64,000 nucleotides of DNA from Lepraria neglecta (Eukaryota; Ascomycota; Lecanoromycetes; Lecanorales; Stereocaulaceae): positions 2,790,001 through 2,854,000 of the forward strand of contig CM065648.1 of assembly GCA_033220425.1 (NCBI GenBank). The letters are read 5' to 3'. Both the position numbers and the translations under genes were made by a program. Of the stretch, positions 33,090 through 44,727 are shown in pieces (the stretch's first letter is position 1; each line of letters starts with the position of its first letter). The notes beneath the pieces are model-generated. The model did no database searches and had not been told where the DNA came from. It saw only the letters and a list, made by a program, of their open reading frames with translations.

Positions 33090-33666
33090 GTTGAGTAATC
33101 CGAAATGCGAGTATGCAACTAGAGAGGCACGTGGGAGCAAGAGATAGTAGTATGGTAGATGGAAGTAAGTGCTAAGTAGGTCAGACTTTGGCGTAGAAAT
33201 TTATAAAAACTTGGTACTAATGTTCTACTAGTGTTCAAGGCTCTGATAGCAAAGTGGCAAAACAAATGATTGGTTGAGAATTGTGTGAATCCCTCGGGGT
33301 GTCAGGGGCCCGAGTCCGCCGCAACACCGAGAAAGTGTGTCTTAGGGTTAGGGTTAGACTTCAATCGTCTTGCTTTATCGGACGATTTGGAAGCATTCGG
33401 ATGGCTCGCTTTTCAACAAGAGGCGATTCTGAATGCCCCTCGCTCCCTCGCTCGGCCATGGCTAAGTTGTCGGGCAGATATTTTGGAGACGACGCGAATA
33501 GGCAGACCCACGGTTAGGGCGGGGTCTGTGAGATGCTGCCAGCATTAGCAAGCTATACCCCGCAGACCAACTAAAAAAGAGGTGCTCTCCCGTGAGTAAT
33601 AACGTACAGAGAACATCGAGCTCCAGAAGCCTCATTCAGAACTACCACCAACCAAATCCCTCCGCA
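33090..33666. promoter_or_regulatory. divergent promoter region with a short telomere-type repeat
   Basis: The shared upstream region of the oxidoreductase and the NmrA-like gene. TTAGGGTTAGGGTTAG (two and two-thirds units of the fungal telomere repeat) lies at about 33342-33357. No coding region is supported. Confidence 0.5.
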
Positions 33667-34745
33667 ATGGCCGCAAAGAAAATCCTCGTTGTCTTCGGCG
33701 CAACTGGCAACCAAGGTGGCTCTGTCATCAAGTCCGTCTTGAAGGATCCAAAGACTGCAAACGAATTCAAGATCCGCGGCATCACTCGTGACCCTTCCAA
33801 GCCAAACGCCAAAGCATTGGAAGCCCAAGGAGTCGAGTGCGTTGCCGGCGACATCAATGACAAGGAATCGATCAAGTCTGCTTTCCACGGCGCTTATGCT
33901 GTCTTCGCCATGACCAACTACTGGGAGAAGATGGATGCTGAGCTCGAGACCAATCAGGGAAAGAACATTGCTGATCTTGCGAAAGTGAGCATCTATTCCG
34001 TCCCATCCAATCCAATGAATAGTTAGATAGATATTGACATGCGAGCAGGAAAGCGGCGTGCAACACCTCATCTGGTCTTCCCTCTTGAACGTAACCACAA
34101 TCACGGGTGGTAAATTCTCTAACGTCGAGCACTTCGACTCCAAAGCGGCGGTCGAACAGTATATTCGCGACCATGACATACCAGCCACATTCTTTCTTCC
34201 CGGCTTCTTCATGTCTAATTTCCCCGGCTCGATGTTCCGCCAAGCTCCACCAGACAACCACTGGACTCTTGCTATGCCTGCGCCCGCTGATACCCCGGTT
34301 CCACTATTCGACGCTGCTGGCGACACGGGCAAATTCGTCAAGGGGATACTTACCCATCGAGACCAGGTACTCGGCAAGAGGGTCTACGCCGCTACTGACT
34401 ATTATACCTTCGATGACATCGTAAACACCTTCAAGGAGCTGAAGCCTGAAGCCGGCAAGAACGCCAAGTTCATCCAGCTGACCAAGGAGCAGTACAAAGG
34501 TGCGTTGGCCAAAGCAGGTATGCCCGAGAAGGCGCAGGTGGAACTCTATGAGAATATGGCTTTTATGCATGATTATGGGTATTATGGGAAAGCCAGTCTT
34601 ACTGAGAGCCACGCAGTAAGTCTCTACCGTCCTCTAATATAGCTTATCCCCAGTGCTGACACAAAGTCTACAGATACTCGACGAAAAGCCAACGACCTTG
34701 AAGGATTTCTTCGCCGAGGCAAAGGCTTTCGAAGGTGTCAACTAA
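33667..34745 (+). CDS. NmrA-like NAD(P)-binding protein
   Basis: Exons 33667-33984, 34049-34615 and 34674-34745 encode 318 aa. The N-terminal dinucleotide-binding motif KILVVFGATGNQGGSV (GxxGxxG) lies at residues 5-19, with GITRDPSKPNAKAL, VAGDINDKESIKSAFHGAYAVF and HLIWSSL following, as in the NmrA and HSCARG group. This is an atypical SDR that usually senses NADP(H) redox state or binds regulators rather than catalysing, although some act as reductases. Residues PGFFMSNF and the C-terminal FAEAKAFEGVN are family-typical. The introns have GTGAGC and GTAAGT donors, and all phases are zero. Confidence 0.9.
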
Positions 34746-35359
34746 GCTTTATCTACATGGGCTACCACTGTCTGTAACAGGCGTCACCTAGAGCTCTAGG
34801 TCTGCGACATAGTCATTGCGAATATAACGACATGCTTATTCCTAATTTATAGAGTACACCTGCAGCAGTCTATTTTAGAGGGTCAATCTACCCAAAGATA
34901 GGAAGGTTTCGTTGGACGAGATACTGATATTGCGGGGTAACAACAAAGATAGGGGGATGATGACGCTAAAGGATCTTCGGCTAAACCTGGACGTTCAGCC
35001 CCGCTACTGCAAGCTACCTGGAGCTGACAGCTTGCGCCCAACTATAAATAGAATGCCTATTCATGAGGAAACGAACAATTTATGTATTGACCAGCCTGTC
35101 CAAAAAGGTCAGAACATTATTGAATGAATGGCTATCAAGGAAACAAGCAATGCTATCATCTATCAAGGGAGCAGATCTATCAGTTCAAGACTGACGCTTA
35201 CGTTGGATGAAACACAAGGTAGAGATTCTTCCTGAAGGATCATTTGACTTTGTATGATCCACAGTGCGAGAGACAATTCTGGAGGGTAGTATTTTCTCTT
35301 ATTCCTCTCCTCCTACCGAGCTCAATAGATTCTCTTTCCTCTCTACGTTAACCGAAGAC
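34746..35359. other. intergenic, no gene seen
   Basis: I see nothing coding. An open frame begins at 35264 with GTG and merges into the HET gene; the first ATG in that frame is at 35360. Confidence 0.4.
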
Positions 35360-37153
35360 ATGGGTCTCTTTGGTCAATCTAACAATCAAGTTCCTTCCAC
35401 GATGTTGGTTAGGGCTCAAGGCCCTTATCAATATGGAACACTGGACCAAGAAGGCCATCAGATGCGTGTACTCACCTTACTGCCTTCGATCAACACCAAA
35501 GCCGAAATAACCTGCACCTTAGCAATAGTTGGCGTCGACCACCTTCCAAATTATGAAGCACTATCTTACTCTTGGGGAGCAAAAGGCGACAACTGCCCCG
35601 ATCCGATTTACATCGACGGCCATGCGATGACTGTCTCAAGCAATCTCGAAACCGCTCTCCGAGCCTTACGACTACCGAGCAAACCCAAAACGCTTTGGGT
35701 TGACGCAGTATGCATCAATCAAAATGACGTCGCCGAGAGAGCGATACAAGTGATGATCATGGGTACTATCTACAGCAAGGCAAAACGCGTACTCATTTGG
35801 CTAGGGGTACCGTCAGAAGATAGCGCTCTCGCTATGTCGTCCTTGGCAAACCTGAAATCTAAGAAGAGCCTTGAGCAAATTTCGCTACCCGCCCATAAAG
35901 CCATCGAAAACCTCATAAGCCGCCCCTACTCATGGTTCTCCCGCGTGTGGGTCGTCCAAGAATTTACTCTCGGCCGCAATATCGTCTTCATGTGCGGTCC
36001 AGACTTCTTCCAGTGGGCAGGGATAGAGAGTTTCTTGGGGACTCTTCTCCGCTCACGTGGAGGACTCAGTCCCTACGAGCGCGAGAGCAACACCTCGAGC
36101 GAGAAGATTGACTTACTCCCTCAGAGCGACGTGTGGACGAGGCTATTGATGGAACGGCGGGGAATGCTCGCCCCAGGCTATGGAAATTACAAGACTGACA
36201 AGTCTATGCACGCGCTCTTGGAGTCTCATATCAAGCTTGATGTCACCGATCCCCACGATAGAATATACGGGTTCCTGGGTGTTGCCCAGACGTATGGCTT
36301 GAGCTTTTCAGGAGTCGTAAAGAACATCGGCAAGGCCCTCGGATTGTCTTCATCAGTGTCCCCTCCTACAGTTGACTACACAAGACCGGTGCACGAAGTC
36401 TTTACGGACTGGGCGAAGTGGATGATTGAATCTGAAAAGAGCCTAGCGATCTTGTTTACATGCCAGATGACAACCATTGAAGACGACCTCCCATCATGGG
36501 CACCAAGTTGGAAAACACGGCCGGACGACCAACTCATACCCAAGTTCTCTGATGCAATGGTCATGTTCCACGCATCAACAAGAGTGCTGATGCTCGTGAA
36601 CAACAACAAGCAAGTGACGACTTCCTCCTCTAAATACACTTTCTCAGCCGACAATAGCCTGCTCTCTGTAATTGGCATTCTTCTCGCAACATTCGACGAC
36701 TCCTACACCTTCAAAGAAGTTGAGCCAGACTACGAGCGCGGATTATTCGAGTTCCTACCCTCAGGCTACTTAAGCGGGGTCTCCTCAAGTCTATTAGACC
36801 ACTGGAATAATTACCAAGCCCATAAAAAAGCTATCAAAGTCCAAATAGGCACCACGTACCAAATTGCCAAGGACTACAAAGCGACGCGGGAGAAGACTCC
36901 TGCTCGGATTGAGAAGATAAGACGGGTTATCTGTAAGAATCGAAAACAATTCCAGAGCATGAGTGGGAAGACTGGGCTGGTGCCTAAGCAGACGAGGTGT
37001 GGGGATATGATTGTTCTGATTGTGGGAGTTGAGACGCCTTTTGTGCTGAGGCCGGAAGATGGGAAGTATGTATTGATTGGAGAGGCCTTTGCTGAGGGGT
37101 GTATGAAGGGCGAGAAGGCCGGAGGGAAGAGGGAGACTTTTGTGATCAAATGA
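35360..37153 (+). CDS. HET-domain protein
   Basis: A single exon encodes 597 aa from the ATG at 35360. The HET domain occupies about residues 30-200. It shows the family's three blocks: MRVLTLLPS near the start, NYEALSYSWG, and the pair KTLWVDAVCINQNDVAERAIQV..IYSKAKRVLIWLG. The last block is followed by PYSWFSRVWVVQEF. The domain triggers cell death or growth arrest in fungal self/non-self recognition (heterokaryon incompatibility). The C-terminal 350 residues include VTDPHDRIYGFLGVA and a final RCGDMIVLIVGVETPFVLRP..YVLIGEAFAEG block, typical of stand-alone HET proteins. No WD, ankyrin or NACHT partner domain is fused. Confidence 0.92.
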   Translation: MGLFGQSNNQVPSTMLVRAQGPYQYGTLDQEGHQMRVLTLLPSINTKAEITCTLAIVGVDHLPNYEALSYSWGAKGDNCPDPIYIDGHAMTVSSNLETALRALRLPSKPKTLWVDAVCINQNDVAERAIQVMIMGTIYSKAKRVLIWLGVPSEDSALAMSSLANLKSKKSLEQISLPAHKAIENLISRPYSWFSRVWVVQEFTLGRNIVFMCGPDFFQWAGIESFLGTLLRSRGGLSPYERESNTSSEKIDLLPQSDVWTRLLMERRGMLAPGYGNYKTDKSMHALLESHIKLDVTDPHDRIYGFLGVAQTYGLSFSGVVKNIGKALGLSSSVSPPTVDYTRPVHEVFTDWAKWMIESEKSLAILFTCQMTTIEDDLPSWAPSWKTRPDDQLIPKFSDAMVMFHASTRVLMLVNNNKQVTTSSSKYTFSADNSLLSVIGILLATFDDSYTFKEVEPDYERGLFEFLPSGYLSGVSSSLLDHWNNYQAHKKAIKVQIGTTYQIAKDYKATREKTPARIEKIRRVICKNRKQFQSMSGKTGLVPKQTRCGDMIVLIVGVETPFVLRPEDGKYVLIGEAFAEGCMKGEKAGGKRETFVIK

Positions 37154-37259
37154 GTCTTCGCTAAAGGACTTGATCTTTGACGATGGGGTAAGTGTTGATA
37201 CACAAATCCCTCAAGCATACTCATTGCATTCCCCTCCACCAACCCCCCGACGCTCTTGC

Positions 37260-38243
37260 CTAATAAATCTGCTTTATCGAGCCCTGTCCAACCACAAACC
37301 CATTGACTTCAAGTGTGAAAAAAGACTCCCAAAACCTATGCTCGAACATCCACACAGGAATCTGTCTTGCAGCTTGGACGACCCATTTCCATTCAAAAGT
37401 AGGAGGTGCCGTCAGGCCCGATGCGTCTGCCTTTTCCATCTCTATCCTGCATGGATAAGCTCTGACGCCGATTTCGAACGGTGCCACAATATCCCTATCG
37501 TCGTATTGGGCTGCATCCTGTAAGGTCGCTAGGACCGTGAAGAAGACTTCTTCCTGGGGGAGCGGCCTGCCGGGAGAGGAGAAAGACATAATGAGCTCGA
37601 AGTCCGCATTTGAGGGATTTGCATCAACGTTTGATTTACTCTCCTCCGGCGTTTCGGTGAGAAGGACGGGCGAAGTCCCGTTCAGGTCTTGCAACGCTCC
37701 TGACAACGACGACGGTACAGTAAAGTTTTGCACCAGAGTCTGATTCCCACTGATCCTCGGATCCTCGAACCAAACCCACGCAACAAGCTGGCCCTTCCAA
37801 ATACAGCCGAACACCGAATTCTTGAACATTTTATCTGTCTGCATGGAGTAGATTGCATCATAAACACACCAGACTGCGAACCGGGTCTGGACTGTCTGCG
37901 CCGGTTCCCTCGGCCTTATTTCTATCATGGCATCTGCGTATCCGGGAATGGAGGTTTTTGTATACGGTGTCAGTCCATAGTAGTCTTTGACGGCCAGGGT
38001 AGCAAGTAAGTCTATCGCGTTCATGAAGATTGATGTTTTGGATAGGTCTATTGAGTGATACACGGGTTTTATTTGGAATCTTGGGTCGCGGCCATTGATG
38101 TTTGAGGTTAGGTTTGTTTGGGAAGAGTTGGATATGGGCTGGAAAAGAGAACTGAGGGGCGTTGGGATTGTTGCGGACTGGACTTGAGACAAGTATGTTC
38201 CGAGTAAGAACAGGGAAGCTGTGGCAACATTTCGGAGCCTCAT
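37260..38243 (-). CDS. predicted secreted protein, function unknown
   Basis: A single exon of 327 aa from the ATG at 38243; the same frame is open upstream but has no ATG that improves it. It starts with a clear signal peptide (MRLRNVATASLFLLGTYLSQVQS) and then Ser/Asn-rich sequence. A roughly 250-residue domain follows with YHSIDLSKTSIFMNAIDLLATLAVKDY, RFAVWCVYDAIYSM and FGCIWKGQLVAWVWFEDP. PVWMFEHRFWESFFTLEVNG lies near the end. Only a few cysteines and several N-glycosylation sequons are present. I do not recognise a named family. The order of blocks looks like a conserved fungal extracellular protein. Confidence 0.72.
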   Translation of the reverse strand: MRLRNVATASLFLLGTYLSQVQSATIPTPLSSLFQPISNSSQTNLTSNINGRDPRFQIKPVYHSIDLSKTSIFMNAIDLLATLAVKDYYGLTPYTKTSIPGYADAMIEIRPREPAQTVQTRFAVWCVYDAIYSMQTDKMFKNSVFGCIWKGQLVAWVWFEDPRISGNQTLVQNFTVPSSLSGALQDLNGTSPVLLTETPEESKSNVDANPSNADFELIMSFSSPGRPLPQEEVFFTVLATLQDAAQYDDRDIVAPFEIGVRAYPCRIEMEKADASGLTAPPTFEWKWVVQAARQIPVWMFEHRFWESFFTLEVNGFVVGQGSIKQIY

Positions 38244-40554
38244 ATTGCATTTCGTCAATGTGAAACTATTAACAAGAATACTTGAGTTGGAGTTGAGAAT
38301 GCTGTTTTGTGATCCGGACAGGCGATGCGACACGCGCAGGGAAAAGCTCCCGAAGTCACGTCTACGGCTCTCACAGCTATGCGACGTTTGTATTGTTCGC
38401 CTGACGGTTATCTCAGGCGCCTATGTATGAGCCGGCACCATTTATTTACCCCTGCATTTCACCCCGTGAAAGTCGAAGGAAAGAGCGTTGATCAAGTTTT
38501 GAGATACAGTGGAGGATACCTTAGTCACTCCAGCACTCTAGATACTGTAGAAGACATTTTCTAATTTTGGCTAACCCGCATGCTTGCTTTTGTTTTGGAT
38601 CGTCAACGTAAGCCCCACAGATGAATACGCTCCGTTGAAATGAGCGATTTGCCACGAGTGGAGCCGATGAGAGAGTGCCGCGGGCTCTGCCTTGAGACCT
38701 GCGAATTTCGATCAGGCTTTTCACTTTTGCATGTGGAGATCATGGGGAAAAGCACACAAGGAAAAGCACACAAGCATGATATGCAGCGCTAGCTCCGAAA
38801 TCAAGGAGAGGGGCCTATCTACCCTCTGCTTGTACATATGGAGGTATTATAAGGTGTGGCAAGGCTCGAACTGCAAGACTCGAGCGTGGAAAGTAGCTTG
38901 GGGAAGTTACAGACGTCAGTAGCAAGCTTGGAGAAACAAAGGTTTTGAAAGGTGACAATTTTCGACATGCGCTAGCAAAATGTGAAATAAATATCTGAAA
39001 CCCTTAAAGTCCCAATTCGCTCAAACGCTATTCTTGAGCTAAGCGGTATCAACTCGAGGTTTTATATGAGCGCCGTTGCTGAGGTCTGGCAGTGGTAATC
39101 GCTTGTGGCTTGAAAGGTGACTCGACTACGGCCTTGTGTATTAAGCGAAATTCCATGGTAGCGAGCTCTCCTCATAGGAGTATAGCATTGGCCTTGCTCC
39201 TAGCTTCTTCTATCATCCTCTTCCACCTTCACTGCCCCAGAAGATTTCTAAGTTCCCGTCCCTCAACCCAGATCCGCAAATGAGATTGGCTATGCTAGCT
39301 TTTTCCTTTCTGCTCGTTCTCTGGACTGGCCTCTGTTCGCTGCTGGCATGGGCTATACTCTCCTGGGTAGTCCTCCCACTATCCTGAAAGCATTAAGGAT
39401 TGTATCCTTGATGATAAGCGGTTTCTTGGGTTGGCTGATTGAGCTGTGTCCAAAAATTTGCATCAAGGGGTCTGATCACGCGTTGAGCTTGCTCAATTGT
39501 CGGCAACATGTCTCGCAGCAGACCTGACTGATTCACAAAGCCGCTTCAGCTGATGTAGAGAACAACCATGCTATTGTGTTGACAATAGGAGTCTTATCAA
39601 TGGACCTGCGGAGTCGTAAAGGATATGAAGAAGACAGAGAAGACCGCGGAGCTTGATACGTCTCTCTTCACGAGATGACAATTTTCTGTTCCCTCCACAG
39701 AATGGCCTCGATTTCATTGTTAATGTCGAGCGAAAAGGGTAATTTATGCTAAATTTCCGTTTAGAAGAGTCCTCTATATTTTCTTGATAGTGTTCGGAGA
39801 AAGGCGCAACTCCAGAGTCATATTGAAAAGGAGTAGAATTCGATGAGGTTTCGAATATCTAAGCTAGTACAATCTGTGGTGTTCGGAGTAAGGCAAAGCT
39901 AGAGCTCGACTTTCGTAGGACTTGTGTAATAAGATCTACCCGGGACGCACCCTATAAGGGCCTCAATAAGGGCCGTACGGGTAGCGGGCCAAGCATTCTT
40001 GACTTTTGGCCCCCGTGGCTTAGGGGTAGCTCTGGCCCGGAGCATAACCTTTACAACTTGTGTGTCAAAGAAGATGAAATGACCAAAAGTTGAGGACAGC
40101 TGGACAAATGCAAGCGCTTATGGCTTGAGGTAAACGGATCCTTGTATTTTGAATGCGACTTTCTCGCAGGAGAAAGCCATCAACTGTTACTCCTACATCA
40201 TCACCTTTTTCGTCGCAATGACATGAACATGAGGGCCTATGTATTCATGTTTTTTAGTCTGCAGTGGGCTATTCCTCCTGGGTAGAGGCAAGCCATGTGG
40301 ATACAAATATGCAAATAGCTTAGAGTGCTGACCTTAGTCGCATGTACTAGGCAAACATTGTAAGTGGAAGAGGGGCTTTAACCTCGGACTTTTGTTCACT
40401 AATTATCTAGAAACCCAACAAGTGAAGCGTAATTCAAGAGAAGATGTTCCCGTGTTTATGACATACCAAAACATCAAAGAATGTGAAAGTACAGGATACC
40501 TGGCAAAGTGAAGATTAAAGCAGCCCTCAAGGTTATGGCAACCAACGGCTGAGT
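38244..40554. other. long intergenic region, no gene recognised
   Basis: About 2.3 kb without a supported gene. Small features: a tandem duplication of GGAAAAGCACACAA at about 38755, and two similar short blocks beginning GTGTTCGGAG at about 39788 and 39877. Open frames are below 80 codons and unremarkable. Confidence 0.45.
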
Positions 40555-41780
40555 CTATGACAAGGAAACACAGACGTTGTCCGGTCCACAAATATTCGTG
40601 CCATCGCAGTCATTGTAAGTTTGGCAAGGGGCCCCTTCACCAAGAATCAGCAGTGCTTCAACAGATCTGTCGACCAGCAATTGAACACTTACCAAGACAA
40701 TGCCCCTCCCATACGCATGAAGCCACTGCTGTGTTCGAGGAGGTTGAAGCGGTTGAGGAAGATGATGACGATTCCTTGTGGCCTTTGTGCGTTGTTGTAG
40801 TTGACAGTGTAGTTGGTGGAGGCACTACTGATGAAGCCGGGGTTGAAGCAGGCGATGACTGCGCGGATGAACTGCCGCTCCCTCCTCCAGAGCCTCCTCC
40901 AGATCCGCCGGAGCACAAGTTCGATACGTCACCTACTGAATAAATTGTCGTACTGCAAGCGCCGCTTGAAACATCATAGAGTATTGATGTATCGACCGGG
41001 AGGCCGCTTGGAGGGTCATTGATGATGGTCAGTTGGCCTCCCGGTAAGTTGTCTTCGCACGTAATCTGACCATCACCTCCGCCTTGAGTATTGGACCCAG
41101 TCCAGAGATCGATGTGGTATTGTTGCGAACCGTCCCAATCGGTCTTGCATTCGGCACAGTCGTCCTCATTCCGGAAGTACTTGTGAAGGGAAGGAACATA
41201 GACAAGGCCACACTGCGGGAAATTGTTGTTATCTGTAGCTGTTGCGAAAGAGATCGGATCGTCGTAGGTCCCGGTTCCTAATCCATGATTTAGAGAGTAT
41301 TTCATAGCGCTAGAGTTGCTCTAAAGTCGCTCTAGAGTCACTCTAAAGTCATACCTCCTGCAATGGGCTCGCCATTCGAATCTTTCCCACGTCCGCAGTC
41401 GAAAGCGTTGGCTGGTCCAGGTGGGCTATTGTCGGGCCTGAAGGTGGGGACTGAGTCAGCGGACATGTTTCAAAGTCTTGGAAGCAGAAGACATGGAAAG
41501 GATACATGTCTGGGAGCAGTGTTTCTGCAGAAGACTGTGTCTCAGGGGCGGAAGACATAGGTCAAAAACCTGTCTTGGAGTACACATCATGCCAAAGAAA
41601 AGAAGACATGTTGCGGGAGAAGTGAATGAACAGGCCTGGAGGTAATGACCCCAAGAAGTGCACTCACCAGCCGTAGAAAGTTACCTTGACGTTATCCACC
41701 GGATCACAAGACGCTGCAAGTGAAGTTAAGGCTTGGCTAATGCAAGAAAAAGCAATGGTAGTGAGTGTATTCTTCTTCAT
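40555..41780 (-). CDS. secreted protein with Ser/Thr-rich linker and C-terminal Cys-rich module
   Basis: Exons in transcription order 41780-41668, 41437-41355, 41277-40693 and 40634-40555 encode 286 aa. A signal peptide (MKKNTLTTIAFSCISQALTSLAA) precedes a globular domain: CDPVDNVKVTFYGWPDNSPPGPANAFDCG, then TGTYDDPISFATA, CGLVYVPSLHKYFRNEDDCAECKTDW, YHIDLWTGSN and ITCEDNL. A Gly/Ser then Ser/Thr/Pro linker follows, and finally a small Cys-rich module (CVWEGHCLGAPCQTYNDCDGTNICGPDNVC). The N-terminal domain belongs to a recurring ascomycete secreted family without a defined activity. The tail module resembles small disulfide knots attached to secreted fungal proteins. An extracellular, possibly cell-wall or substrate-binding role is inferred. 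The third exon follows an intron carrying a short tandem repeat. Confidence 0.82.
41278..41354 (-). repeat. intron with short tandem repeats
   Basis: Within this 77-nt intron of the secreted-protein gene, a roughly 12-nt unit (CTCTAGAGT and CTCTAAAGT variants) recurs about four times at 41312-41350. It is a young expansion inside an intron, with no sign of affecting splicing. Confidence 0.55.
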
Positions 41781-42645
41781 CTTGGAGGAGAAGAGAAACT
41801 GGAAACAACGACGGAATCGAAACGGGCGGAAATTTTAGTAAAAGATGCTGATGAAGAGGAGATGCGGCGATCTCTTATGTAGAAAACGCACCTGCCACAA
41901 CAAAAAGCTGACAGCATGTTTTATGTTTCGGCCTCTTGATGACCGCGTACGGCGCCGACGCTAACAGTACTCCCCTTAATGAAACGAAGTCCTTCATGGA
42001 TATCTTCGCCAAGTAACGAGATCCTGAACGAATCAACTACTCGAGCACCAGACACACAGTCAATTTCGATTAAACATCGAGGGCCCAAAACTCCAAACCC
42101 GGGGGCCATGTTTCAAAACGCCCGGAAAGGTATCACGGCCGGATGTGGGCTCAGCCATGCTGTAATGCAGATACGTACTGGGTCTATGAAATCCGCAACG
42201 TCCAGGCATTCGTTTCAATGGCACAAGGCGATGATATTTCAGTATGCATCTTCCCATCGAGAAAGGTGTAGGTGAGCGATGATTTCATCGTGATGAGGAT
42301 GAAACGGCCCCCGATGCCGCGTTGGCGCTGGGCCACTTGGGGTCCGAAACACGGAAAGGTTACGAAAAGTTTAAGCGAAGAACATGAAAATCACCGTGCC
42401 ACAGGAAAGAGAAAATCTTATGATAGTCTTTATTGTAGGGACCAACGAGGCTAGCATCTGTGCTTGTCGAGAAGAGAATGTCGCTTTAGGCTGCACGTTC
42501 GCATTCGTGGTTGACTTCGCCTCATCCTGTCCCGGAGGAAGATCAGACCTGGACCTACCTGGTGCACCTAAAATCGTGCCAGCTTTTGGGAAATAAGCAT
42601 CAGCCTTGATCGTAAAAGTGAAGGTCATGCATGGCGCAGACTCAC
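41781..42645. other. intergenic, no gene recognised
   Basis: Open frames under 100 codons only, without recognisable families. Confidence 0.4.
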
Positions 42646-42990
42646 TCATCGGTCCCGGAATCCCACTCTGCATACTTCCCTCATAACACTCATATTCCGC
42701 TTCCTAAACTCCTTCCTTGCCTCTTCAAACTCTTTCTTCGTGCGCTCAGCTTCTTCCAAAGAGATGGGATAGTTGTCCACAAGGCTGATAACTCCATCAA
42801 GGGCCTCCACAAGTGAACGTCTCAGCCTTGCACACTTCTGGCGGGGTTCCTCGACCCAACAATCTTGGCGTTGACAGGCTACCATGCCAGTGCTCAGGTT
42901 GCGTCTGTTGGGGTCAGGGAGACGTAGCATCAGCTTTTTAAAGTGCCCAGGTCTTGTTTTGTTGTCGAGGCTGAGTTGATCCAACTTCAT
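42646..42990 (-). CDS. possible small helical protein, unknown
   Basis: The ATG at 42990 opens 114 codons. The middle (ARLRRSLVEALDGVISLVDNYPISLEEAERTKKEFEEARKEFRKRN) has the charge pattern of amphipathic helices. The N-terminal part contains a few Cys (CQRQDCW). A GTATGC donor-like site follows MRE near the 3' end, so the true end may be in another exon. I recognise no family. It could be a real lineage-specific gene or a chance frame. Confidence 0.3.
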   Translation of the reverse strand: MKLDQLSLDNKTRPGHFKKLMLRLPDPNRRNLSTGMVACQRQDCWVEEPRQKCARLRRSLVEALDGVISLVDNYPISLEEAERTKKEFEEARKEFRKRNMSVMREVCRVGFRDR

Positions 42991-43048
42991 CTGGAGAATA
43001 CGACTAGCCTTCGACGTATTGTGGTATGCGAGTTCTTCACTACTAACG

Positions 43049-44187
43049 CTAATCTAGTTTTGTCATTCGACCATCTACACTGGATGGGGCTAATTTGCAG
43101 GGCTCCAAGACCGTTTCTCGCTCTTCGCCACCACCCTCTGACTCCTTAGCTTTCTCTACTGGTTGCTCCGTTGATTCTTCAGGATTTGCATTGGTCTCTG
43201 GGGGATTTGCTTTTGCGGCTGTGAAGAAGGAAAGCAGCGCCGCCGACCTAGACAAGGCGACCGCACCATAGTAGGCGGCTTGATATCCTTTACATCGTGC
43301 GCTTGCCGCCGAACCTTACCCTCCTTTCATAGACTCAACAGAATTGTCTATGACGGTCAAGACAGCGACACCCAGTACCGCACCACCAACTTGCAAGGAC
43401 ATTTATAGAGGCAATGTTAACTGTTCAATTCATAATCGTGGGTCAAAATCATCAAACTTGCGTTGAACACGTCAGCCACTGACCCCTGATCTTTCAAAGG
43501 CGCAGAGCCTACCACTACCACATTGGCAACGAGATAGACAGTGCCGACGCCAAGGATGTAGAGGACCATCCCAGGAAAGCAATATCGCCAATAATCGTCT
43601 TTCGACTGAATCAGCGAAAGCAAGACTACGCCAATGATTGCGAGAATCCAGCTAACAATGAATAGGATGCATGGCCCAACTGGAAATATTAGGCGGGGAA
43701 CGACCATGTTCACGAGGAAAGCTGTGACTCCCAGTGGCAGAAATCTAATCGCAGTTTGCAGCGCTGTGAAGCCGTAATCTGCGTGGCACAAACAGTAAGC
43801 AACTTCCTGGGCCAAATCGACGATATGAGAGTTTTGGTATGTTTGCGTACCCTGGAGTTCAATAGTAAGAAAGTAATTGGCGCCTTACCATACTGCGTAT
43901 GTGAGCGCCGCCAAACCACAACCCACTGCTAGGTCGGCCCCAGTCCACAGATATCTTGGTACGAGGGGGTTGCTTGCAATTCGGGCTTCGACGAGAACGA
44001 AGCAAACAAGTAGGATAACAGCTGCCACAATTGTTCCGATGACTGCTCCAGTATTCCAGCCACTGATATTTCCAGATGTGAGGCCATAAATCAACAGCAC
44101 CAAGCCAGGAATTGAGAGCACTGTGCCCAGCGGGTCAATGCGAAGAAGGATCTCTCGGAGATAAAATCTCCAAAATCTTTTAAACAT
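43049..44187 (-). pseudogene. truncated MFS (DHA2-type) drug/metabolite transporter
   Basis: Only the C-terminal half of a 14-helix major facilitator protein is present. It has the helices following LLRIDPLGTVLSIPGLVLLIYGLTSGN, then VEARIASNPLVPRYLW, ANYFLTIELQG, ALQTAIRFLPLGVTAFLVN and the LQVGGAVLGVAVLTVIDNS segment. The acidic tail is rich in Glu and Pro. The N-terminal half, with the diagnostic motif A loop, is missing; upstream of 44187 the sequence turns AT-rich. The remaining frame is interrupted by in-frame TAA codons where Gln is expected in relatives. It lies back to back with the PKS remnant, as efflux pumps often do in metabolite clusters. Confidence 0.75.
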
Positions 44188-44189
44188 GA

Positions 44190-44720
44190 ATATCTTCGCG
44201 ATTACCTTACAACATTTTATAATTTTTACGGCGTTAGAGTCACACTAATAAGAGCTTTAATTTTTTTCTGTCGAATTTTTAAATAAATTCAACCATTGAT
44301 AAAATAAAATGTTGGGTCAGCGGAGGTAGGGACAGATTAGAATGCCAAGAAATGAAGAAGATCTTGAATACGCTAAATAGTTCCAGGTTGCTAAATACCG
44401 TGTTGAACCCTGCAGATGGCCGCACGAAGGATCGGAATATAACATACCCTATATCTTACGTAGTACAGGTGGTACGGGTCGCCCCGCAGAAAAAGATCTC
44501 CAAACTTGCCGGACGGGCCAGATTCAACCTTGACGAAGACCGTGAGCACAAGGTGTTATCCAGTATAAGTATCGATATGCGTTCGTATAAGTAATCAACC
44601 TCATTTAAAGTCCGAAATGGCGTGATTTCCTCACGGAAAGCCGGAAACGCCCCGTTAGCGGACTACGACTCAGGTCGCCCTATGGGCCCTTAAAAACTGA
44701 ATCGGTGGGCTCCTTCCCCT
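44190..44720. other. AT-rich junction between the MFS and PKS remnants
   Basis: The first 150 bp are clearly AT-richer than the surroundings (runs such as TAATTTTTTTCTG and AAATAAATTC). The remainder has no recognisable gene. It may mark the breakpoint that removed the first half of the transporter. Confidence 0.4.
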
Positions 44721-44727
44721 ATTCCCG

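Noticed and set aside
35264-35359. Upstream extension of the HET protein
   Set aside because: The frame begins at GTG and has no ATG before 35360. The extra residues are not part of the HET domain.
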